DNA of 64,000 nucleotides from Ariolimax columbianus (taxonomy: Eukaryota; Mollusca; Gastropoda; Stylommatophora; Arionidae): assembly GCA_036924085.1 (NCBI GenBank), contig JAVGWX010000013.1:58806390-58870389 (forward strand), in the 5' to 3' direction. Below, in pieces: positions 56,515 to 64,000 of this stretch. The notes below the pieces were generated by a model, which made no database searches, had not been told where the DNA came from, and worked only from the letters and a program-made list of their open reading frames with translations. The translations under genes were made by a program, and so were the position numbers. Each line of letters starts with the position of its first letter. Position 1 is the stretch's first letter.

Positions 56515-56850
56515 TTTAGATTTGAGGCTGGTTATAGGATTGATCATACCTCAGTTAGACACCTAAACATATCTAACAACTTTCTTGATTACTTGGTTGT
56601 TGATATTCCGAAAGAAACCTGGGTAACTGTTGTATTTCTTTCGCTTTTTGCTGCATACACAAAACACTACCGCCATCTTTTCGAGTGCTGAATAGATTAT
56701 TCATAAAAGTTTTGAAATACCTGAAATTTTTTAAATAAACATTTGCACATAATTTGTAATAATAAAACAATCTGTGGGAAATGTGTGTCTTAAACGTGTA
56801 CAACATAGTGTCTTACTGTACACTTTTTTTTTCCGCGTTCACCTTTTTAT
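56515..56850. other. intron sequence, nothing recognised
   Basis: AT-rich, short frames only. Confidence 0.4.
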
Positions 56851-56854
56851 CTAA

Positions 56855-57045
56855 TCCGTAAGATGGTGTGCGTTGCACTGTGGTTGTTATTTTGTGCCTG
56901 TCGGCCCAGTGCATCCGACTTTAGCCTGCATTTTTTAAGGGTTAGCTTCCACAGGGTAATGGCCGGTGCTGCGATGGGGATCGAATCCAGCACCTTTGGT
57001 TTGTGAGCCGTGCCACTTAACCGCTAGCCCACGCCGTCCCCCTTA
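56855..57045 (-). mobile_element. tRNA-derived SINE family A copy
   Basis: Minus-strand head GGGCTAGCGGTTAAGTGGC (A box) and GGATTCGATCCCC (B box). The body is shorter than in other copies (no TTACATAAAA block). Confidence 0.85.
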
Positions 57046-57069
57046 CTGTACACTGAATGATACTAGAAA

Positions 57070-57145
57070 GAAAAAAAAATTGACAAATTATGGATAACCT
57101 TGGACAAATTATGGATAACCTTGGACAAATTATGGATAACCTTGT
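57070..57145 (+). repeat. 21-bp tandem repeat, 3-4 copies
   Basis: Units of ACAAATTATGGATAACCTTG. Confidence 0.9.
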
Positions 57146-57227
57146 ACAAGTTGAGAGATGTTCTTAGATCTTTGATTCACAGTCACCATTATCCTAAAAC
57201 ATCTAGAGACAGTCTAAAGAATAATAT

Positions 57228-58566
57228 CACATGTCAGAAACTGGCTCAAAATAGAAGCTGTTACAACAGACATCCAACATTCTATGTCTTGTGGCTTGAT
57301 TATACTCTCTGGCATTGACAACTGGGGACAGTCTCTCATATCACATGTCAGAAACTGGCTCAAAATAGAAGCTGTTACAACAGACATCCAACATTCTATG
57401 TCTTGTGGCTTGATTATACTCTCTGGCATTGACAACTGGAGACAGTCTCTCATATCACATGTCAGAAACTGGCTCAAAATAGAAGCTGTTACAACAGACA
57501 TCCAACATTCTATGTCTTGTGGCTTGATTATACTCTCTGGCATTGACAACTGGGGACAGTCTCTCATATCACATGTCAGAAACTGGCTCAAAATAGAAGC
57601 TGTTACAACAGACATCCAACATTCTATGTCTTGTGGCTTGATTATACTCTCTGGCATTGACAACTGGGGACAGTCTCTCATATCACATGTCAGAAACTGG
57701 CTCAAAATAGAAGCTGTTACAACAGACATCCAACATTCTATGTCTTGTGGCTTGATTATACTCTCTGGCATTGACAACTGGGGACAGTCTCTCATATCAC
57801 ATGTCAGAAACTGGCTCAAAATAGAAGCTGTTACAACAGACATCCAACATTCTATGTCTTGTGGCTTGATTATACTCTCTGGCATTGACAACTGGGGACA
57901 GTCTCTCATATCACATGTCAGAAACTGGCTCAAAATAGAAGCTGTTACAACAGACATCCAACATTCTATGTCTTGTGGCTTGATTATACTCTCTGGCATT
58001 GACAACTGGGGACAGTCTCTCATATCACATGTCAGAAACTGGCTCAAAATAGAAGCTGTTACAACAGACATCCAACATTCTATGTCTTGTGGCTTGATTA
58101 TACTCTCTGGCATTGACAACTGGGGACAGTCTCTCATATGACATGTCAGAAACTGGCTCAAAATAGAAGCTGTTACAACAGACATCCAACATTCTATGTC
58201 TTGTGGCTTGATTATACTCTCTGGCATTGACAACTGGGGACAGTCTCTCATATCACATGTCAGAAACTGGCTCAAAATAGAAGCTGTTACAACAGACATC
58301 CAACATTCTATGTCTTGTGGCTTGATTATACTCTCTGGCATTGACAACTGGGGACAGTCTCTCATATCACATGTCAGAAACTGGCTCAAAATAGAAGCTG
58401 TTACAACAGACATCCAACATTCTATGTCTTGTGGCTTGATTATACTCTCTGGCATTGACAACTGGGGACAGTCTCTCATATCACATGTCAGAAACTGGCT
58501 CAAAATAGAAGCTGTTACAACAGACATCCAACATTCTATGTCTTGTGGCTTGATTATACTCTCTGG
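57228..58566 (+). repeat. 114-bp satellite array, about 11.7 copies
   Basis: Nearly identical units containing CATGTCAGAAACTGGCTCAA, GCTGTTACAACAGACATCCA and TTGATTATACTCTCTGGCAT. Only single-base differences (57437-57441 GGAGA, 58140 G) mark individual units. Since 114 is a multiple of 3, open frames of 256-482 codons appear on both strands. No known protein is seen. Confidence 0.98.
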
Positions 58567-59137
58567 CATAGACACAGGTTGCCTGAGGCGAATATTCCAC
58601 ATCCGATGGCAAGATCGTGTCACTGACATCGAGGTTCTCTCGAGGGCTAACATGCCCAGCATCCATGCACTGCTAGAAAAAGCACGACTAGAATGGGCCG
58701 GACACCTCGTCCGTATGTCAGACGAGCGGCTCCCAAAGAAGCTTCTCTACGGCGAGCTGAGAGAGGGATGGCGCGAGAGAGGGCGCCCAAAGAAACGTTT
58801 TAAAGACGGTCTGAAGGACTCACTAAAAAGTTGCCAGATAGACATCGACACCTGGGAATGTCTTGCGAAAAACAGATCTGACTGGAGAAGCGCAGTCAAA
58901 TCGGTTGTAGCTGCCGGCGAAGATGACCGTGTTGTGAAAGCCCAGAACAGACGTGAGACGCGGTAATCCCGAGCAGCGGGAACACCATCCCCTTCTACAA
59001 ACCTCGTGTGCCTGATATGTAGCAGATGTTTTCGTGCTCGCATTGGCCTGTTCAGCCACATGCGCACCCACACCCAACAGGGAAATCTGTGACAAGGATG
59101 ATGTCGGCGGTCCTCATCGACAACGATGGACAGCTAT
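58566..59137 (+). pseudogene. LINE ORF C-terminus with C2H2 finger tail
   Basis: Reads TGCLRRIFHIRWQDRVTDIE, then LEWAGHLVRM and RERGRPKKRFKDGLKDSLKS, up to a TAA at 58964-58966. The same frame continues to 59092 and holds a finger: CLICSRCF then ARIGLFSHMRTH. A single nonsense codon separates the finger from the rest. The 5' end of the fragment joins the 114-bp array in mid-unit. Confidence 0.85.
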
Positions 59138-59139
59138 TA

Positions 59140-59450
59140 TAGGTATAGACAAGTTTTGTTCTGTGTCACATACATATTTCATGTATAATCAAACATGTAA
59201 ACTTGTCTATGGCAAGTATTACAATGCTTCCAAATATTCACAGAATCATTTCTGTACAATAATCCTGACAGATTCAGCTGAAATTAAGTGTTATGTACTC
59301 TAATAATAGCTTTTGGATCCATTTACACAGCTTTCGATGGTTTATCAAGCCTATGTTCTGAATGTCCATCAGACACAATTAAAGCTAATAATAGCTGCAA
59401 GGAGTAAGATTTTACCAAGACCAACAAACATTTCTTACACTTTGTTAGAA
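59140..59450. other. intron sequence, nothing recognised
   Basis: AT-rich, no repeat or ORF of note. Confidence 0.4.
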
Positions 59451-59454
59451 AGTT

Positions 59455-59580
59455 TCATCTTAACTTCTTTATATTTATTTAGAAGACTCTGCAGAATCTG
59501 TATACAACCAGTTTCATTTACATTTCCTTGCTCTAAAAGCTATGTGCATCAAATCTATTTTAAAATGCATTAATTGTCCT
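59455..59580 (-). mobile_element. CR1-like LINE 3' fragment
   Basis: Matches 48168-48290, including TGCAGAATCTGTATACAACC and AAAAGCTATGTGCATCAAAT. Confidence 0.7.
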
Positions 59581-59589
59581 TGCATCGAA

Positions 59590-59910
59590 TAACTCATCAT
59601 CATCATGTATACATCTGGTTCTTCATGGAACATAAGGTCACAACAGATGCTCTCCATCTGTTCCTACTCTGTACTGCCTTCTTGAGTTCCACCTGTGGGT
59701 CTCTGATTGAACTGACTTCCTGCTTGATGTGTTTGCCGACGGGAGTTCCTCAGCCTTTCCACTTGTCTCTTTCCTTGTGGGTTCCAATGCAGCGCATGTC
59801 TAGTTATGCTTCCCAACTTATTTCTGAGAGTGTATTCTACTGTTTGGCTTATGGTTTCTGTATGAACTCTTACGGGCCAAAATTCTGTAACCAGTTTTTT
59901 TAGCAAACAT
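59590..59910 (-). pseudogene. LINE C-terminal tail
   Basis: Minus frame from 59906 contains LGSITRHALHWNPQGKRQVE then RLRNSRRQTHQAGSQ, matching the family of 47590-48055. Confidence 0.7.
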
Positions 59911-59954
59911 GCCTTGCTGGTTTCACAAGTGTTAATACAATGAAATCTCGAGTG

Positions 59955-60300
59955 GTTAGCAGGGTCTATGTGTATGACAAGGACAAGAATAGCACCACTG
60001 CCCCACAGAGAGCATGTCGTAAGAGGATGCTAACTGTGTGACATGGTATAACACCGGCCATGGTTAGGTGGTTTGTTAAGAGCAACATAGATGGCGCCTA
60101 CCAGGATGCTGGTCTACTTTGCTCTAGTGTTTGAGTCTATTTATATAGACTCGCACATCAGTTAACCACCCCCCATAGTGGAGTAATAAGCTGCTCAAGC
60201 CTAGCCTTCTAAGCAGGAAATCTTCCTCCTGGCTACATCCTTCTCACACCAGAGATGGGACCTGCTCAGGGACTTATGCCGCGGTAGAAGTACAGGTCGA
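59955..60300 (-). repeat. ~370-bp interspersed repeat (family H), inverted copy
   Basis: Begins TGTGTATGACAAGGACAAGA and ends near GTAGAAGTACAGGTCGAC. Confidence 0.75.
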
Positions 60301-60472
60301 CTAAGACTAAGAAATACAATGAGTTACATCCCCTGCCATATAACATTAATTAAAACCCTGAAACACTGGTCCAACTAAACAAATTTCATTGAATGTGCAG
60401 TTAGCGATATTAGTGTTCTTCTGATGTTAAGGGGTCTCCTGGGAAAGTGGTAGGAGCATTCTTTCAGCCTTC

Positions 60473-61225
60473 AATCTTTGAACCCTGGCCACCCAGTCCG
60501 TAAAATTCCATTCTCCTGTGCTCCTGAGAAAATACGCAAAATGTTGACATTTGAGGAAAGCTATTTACTATAACAAAACTATGTGCTCTACTTTCATTAT
60601 TCTGTCTCAAATTGACTGACCTGATAACCTCCAATGTTCCTACTTGCTGTGCCAGTAAATTGAGGAATATATTTATTGAAGACCGTCTTGTATCAAATTT
60701 ACTTGATACATATTGTGGGATACTCCAACGGACTGTAGTCAGATCCTGATAGCGACAGGAACAGATCTAGATTGATCATAATCTGAATCACACATCTCGT
60801 CATTAAAATAATCACCTGTCCTTTTTAGAATAATCACTATATCAATCACACATCTCTATAATCACTATATAAATCCGATTGATCAATCTACAAATCCTTG
60901 AGAATACTTTCAAAAACCCAAACTGTTGTTAGCCTTTTAGAATGGCCATTTCCAACTATTTTCTAACTATTTTCCATTGTAAAAATCATGAAAAATTCAT
61001 GGAAAATGCTAAGTTTGTGGGTGTAGCCATAATTGTTATCTCCTGAAATGCGTACTGTGTAGATATCACTATATTATGGTCAAATCAATGCAGTACAGCC
61101 CAAAATACACCTTAAAATAATGGTCCATACGTCACACCAAATCATAGGTGCTCAGGGAGTGGGGTATTTACACATACACACACACACACTGGTATATAGA
61201 TGTCACAGGCTCATAGGGTTATGAG
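60473..61225. mobile_element. decayed internally deleted piggyBac derivative
   Basis: The left end (ATCTTTGAACCCTGGCCACC) and the next 180 bp follow the left end of the element at 40780. The right end (CACAGGCTCATAGGGTTAT) follows its right end. Segments at 60655-60700 match the middle of that transposase gene. The TTAA at both ends is mutated. Confidence 0.75.
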
Positions 61226-61236
61226 TCAAGACATAT

Positions 61237-61579
61237 GTTCTTGTTTAAGGCCCACAATGAGTAAGTTTGCTCTTTTGTTTACCCTGAAAAGGATGTAAAG
61301 TGGCAGGTTATAGTAGCTTTCCTCACATCTCGAGCATGCTGATGAAGGTGGACTGCGGTCCTCCAGGCGGTTGTGCAATGCCTGGCTTCATCTGCATGGC
61401 TCTCACTACTATGGGGAGCACGTTGATCCCTCACCTCAGCCAGGCTGCCATGAAAACAGCCCGTTTCCAGGGAAGGCTACGAGGTAGTCAAGGTGAGGGT
61501 CTTGGCCAGTATATTTTGCCTCTCACTAACATGTCTGATCAGTATATTGTGCCTGACTGGACTAGTATCTCAGTTCCAT
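61237..61579 (-). mobile_element. CAA-tailed SINE (family F)
   Basis: Full family order; imperfect target duplication GTCAAGACATAT (61225-61236) and GTCAAGATACAT (61580-61591). Placed directly after the decayed piggyBac derivative. Confidence 0.75.
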
Positions 61580-61801
61580 GTCAAGATACATATATACGAG
61601 AATTATTATTGCTGCTCAGTGTTTAATTCCCGTCTCCGCCCCACTCCAACCACCATCACCACACACAAGCAACATTCAAGTGTGCCCTTGTTGCCTCCCC
61701 TGTTGTTCAGTTTATTTATATCTGTAGTTTCGTTTGCTTAGGTTTAATTCTCATACAAGTTGACATGCATGGAAAAGTGCAACATTCTTTCCTGCTTCTA
61801 G

Positions 61802-62128
61802 GATTTCAAATCAAATTTTGGACAAGGTCATGATTTGCTGGCTCATATGACTGCCCAAGGGAAGAGACTACAGGGCTTGTCTTCCTCCCAGGGTCAACAT
61901 GTACTGGCAAAAGAGATTGAGAGCTTGCACAAGGACTGGGATATGTTCTCCTCAGCCGTTGAAGGTGTTGGGCAAAGCCTTGAAGCCAGCATAGAAAAAT
62001 GGACCGAGCTCGATGAGGAGCACTTGGGATTCAGCAGATGGTTGCAAAGAGTGGAGGACAAGCTGCAGGATTGCTTGGAGTCTAAGGATGTTTTGGCCAG
62101 GAAAAGGTCCTATCTTCAGGAGGCTGAG
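61802..62128 (+). CDS. spectrin-repeat exon 15 (fused types C+D)
   Basis: 109 codons, TAG acceptor at 61799-61801, GAG|GTGAGA donor. Residues 1-55 are a type C half (DFKSNFGQGH ... Trp46 in HKDWDMFSS). Residues 56-109 are a type D half (VGQSLEASIE, Trp at half-positions 12 and 25: EKWTELD, FSRWLQRVE). In the three earlier modules an intron separates these halves. Completes the repeat of exon 14 and starts the next, whose remainder lies beyond the window. Confidence 0.96.
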
Positions 62129-62164
62129 GTGAGATGCACATCTGTCATCTTGTACAGGCAGCAT

Positions 62165-63290
62165 ATAATATATCAATCTTTGTTTGCATTCCCTCTAGTG
62201 TGCAGGCTACCTATAATCTTTGTTTGTATTCCCTTCAGAGTACAGGATACCCTATAATCTTTGCTTGCATTCCCTCTAGTGTGCAGGCTAAGTATAATCT
62301 TTGTTTGTATTCCCTTCAGAGTACATGATACCCTATAGTCTTTGCTTGCATTTCCTTCAGAGTACAGGATACCTTTCATCTTTGTTTGCATTCCCTTCAG
62401 TGTTCAAGCTACCTATAATCTTTGTTTGCATTCCCTTCAGTGTTCAAGCTACCTATAATCTTTGTTTGCATTCCCTTCAGTGTTCAAGCTACCTATAATC
62501 TTTGTTTGCATTCCCTTCAGTGTTCAAGCTACCTATAATCTTTGTTTGCATTCCCTTCAGTGTTCAAGCTACCTATAATCTTTGTTTGCATTCCCTTCAG
62601 TGTTCAAGCTACCTATAATCTTTGTTTGCATTCCCTTCAGTGTTCAAGCTACCTATAATCTTTGTTTGCATTCCCTTCAGTGTTCAAGCAACCTATAATC
62701 TTTGTTTGCATTCCCTTCAGTGTTCAAGCTACCTAAAATCTTTGTTTGCATTCCCTTCAGTGTTCAAGCTACCTATAATCTTTGTTTGCATTCCCTTCAG
62801 TGTTCAAGCTACCTATAATCTTTGTTTGCATTCCCTTCAGTGTTCAAGCTACCTATAATCTTTGTTTGCATTCCCTTCAGTGTTCAAGCTACCTATAATC
62901 TTTGTTTGCATTCCCTTCAGTGTTCAAGCTACCTATAATCTTTGTTTGCATTCCCTTCAGTGTTCAAGCTACCTATAATCTTTGTTTGCATTCCCTTCAG
63001 TGTTCAAGCTACCTATAATCTTTGTTTGCATTCCCTTCAGTGTTCAAGCTACCTAAAATCTTTGTTTGCATTCCCTTCAGTGTTCAAGCTACCTATAATC
63101 TTTGTTTGCATTCCCTTCAGTGTTCAAGCTACCTAAAATCTTTGTTTGCATTCCCTTCAGTGTTCAAGCTACCAATAATCTTTGTTTGCATTCACTTCAG
63201 AGTACAGGATACCCCTATAATTTTTGCTTGCATTCCCCTCATTGTTCAGGCTACCTATAATCTTTCTTTGCATTCCCCTTCACTGTATAG
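62165..63290 (+). repeat. 40-bp array after exon 15 with acceptor-like motifs
   Basis: About 28 units: TGTTCAAGCTACCTATAATC and TTTGTTTGCATTCCCTTCAG. Units 62401-63160 are almost perfect; flanking ones (AGAGTACAGGATACC variant) are diverged. Each unit ends in a pyrimidine-rich tract plus CAG. Confidence 0.97.
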
Positions 63291-63294
63291 ACAA

Positions 63295-63815
63295 ACACAA
63301 TTTTGTATGAGTCTTTTTCTTCTATAGACTATCATTATTAGAAATAATGCCAAAATTCTTATCCCATTCATCTCTGTGCCATTTAAACAAAAATAATTAG
63401 CCATTATGATCTCCTAAAAAAATTAATGAACTTCATATCACTTAGTCACTCGTCTTCTAGCCAGAGAGTGTAGAGGTCTTTGTACATACTTGCAATCCAA
63501 TGTACAGACAAACCAGTGACTGGCCTGTTGGTACTCTTTGTGATGGAGTAGCAGCCTTCTTTTGACCTTCATGCAGGCCACTACCTGAGAGGAATTTCAT
63601 TATCTGTACCATTTTTTCTCGGACAGTGGCTAACAGCCTGCTCTTTTAGATTTGTATATGTGCAGTGGATACATGGGACCCCCGAGTTTGTTATCAATCT
63701 CTGATAGGACTAGACACTGATCTTATCTCACCTCCGTTGAGACCAGGGAACGTCTGAAATTTGCAAAATTAGAACAATCACCGTTATGCGCTTTTATTAT
63801 CTCTCTTATTAGCTT
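63295..63815. other. intron sequence, nothing recognised
   Basis: No tandem repeat, ORF or known element identified. Confidence 0.4.
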
Positions 63816-63819
63816 ATAA

Positions 63820-64000
63820 ACTTACATATTTCTCACCATCTCAACTTACATATTTCTAACCATCTCAACTTACATATTTCTAACCATCTCAACTTACATA
63901 TTTCTAACCATCTCAACTTACATATTTCTAACCATCTCAACTTACATATTTCTAACCATCTCAACTTACATATTTCTAACCATCTCAACTTACATATTTC
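63820..64000 (+). repeat. 24-bp minisatellite running off the window
   Basis: At least seven units of CTCAACTTACATATTTCTAA plus CCAT; truncated by the window edge. Confidence 0.95.

Larger units (their letters stand above)
1..64000 (+). other. internal part of a giant spectrin-repeat gene (nesprin/MSP-300-like)
   Basis: Fifteen + strand exons with consensus splice sites and phase-0 introns join into one 855-codon frame without stops. The translation is consecutive spectrin repeats: three-helix bundles with a conserved Trp in helix A (residue 26 of B exons, 25 of most D exons) and an aromatic in helix C. Nesprins link nuclear-envelope SUN proteins to actin and microtubules; their N-terminal calponin-homology domains and C-terminal KASH segment would lie outside the window. 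The nesprin assignment is inferred from the repeat style and size; dystonin/MACF, dystrophin or another spectrin-family giant remains possible. Introns range from 640 bp (intron 5) to 13.4 kb (intron 8). Confidence 0.7.

Noticed and set aside
5637..57045. tRNA genes at the SINE heads (5.8, 8.4, 10.4, 49.3 and 57.0 kb)
   Set aside because: A and B boxes are present but the cloverleaf and acceptor stem are not, and a common non-tRNA body follows each one.
57214..58662. Open frames of 482 (minus) and 285/256 (plus) codons
   Set aside because: Periodic translation of the 114-bp satellite; units are nearly identical at DNA level with no sign of codon-level constraint.

Overview
This is animal nuclear DNA from inside one very large gene. 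Fifteen coding exons (855 codons, about 4% of the window) lie on the + strand. Each has GT-AG borders, and every intron is in phase 0. The exons encode consecutive spectrin repeats, and neither the first nor the last exon of the gene is here. The repeat spacing and the sheer number of repeats best fit a nesprin/MSP-300 (SYNE1-like) giant linker between the nuclear envelope and the cytoskeleton. Another giant spectrin-repeat protein such as dystonin/MACF or dystrophin cannot be excluded. The introns are large and full of LINEs, SINEs and minisatellites, which suggests an invertebrate, probably a mollusc. That is a judgement from the style of the elements, not a proof.

Gene layout. Exons: 4828-4980, 8805-8969, 12991-13146, 16106-16273, 19117-19269, 19910-20074, 22773-22937, 25498-25659, 39041-39193, 43785-43949, 49030-49194, 49873-50034, 51690-51830, 54500-54664 and 61802-62128. 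They cycle through four half-repeat types (A, B, C, D). B+C make one spectrin repeat and D+A the next, so a four-exon, two-repeat module is present four times. Key aromatic residues sit at fixed positions in each type. Exon 15 is a fused C+D exon.

Intron layout. 0-4.8 kb: LINE relics, a CAA-tailed SINE and 36-bp, 57-bp and 21-bp minisatellites. 5-19 kb: mixed LINE tails, tRNA-type SINEs and a long LINE relic with an RNase H domain (16.7-18.5 kb). 20-25 kb: a minisatellite that copies the exon 6 splice donor, then LINE and SINE relics. Intron 8 (25.7-39.0 kb) holds one RTE-like LINE split by a TTAA-flanked element and by an 8.7-kb array of a 40-bp satellite. 40.8-43.1 kb: a decayed piggyBac transposon inserted in a minisatellite. 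44-51.5 kb: 41-bp, 27-bp and 45-bp arrays. 52-64 kb: 72-bp, ~36-bp, 114-bp, 40-bp and 24-bp arrays, a mariner relic, more LINE tails and a second piggyBac-like deletion derivative.

The main theme is the number of minisatellites (my estimate is somewhat over a quarter of the window). Several begin exactly at a splice donor of the host gene or inside a transposable element. No prokaryotic genes, functional RNA genes or CRISPR arrays are supported.
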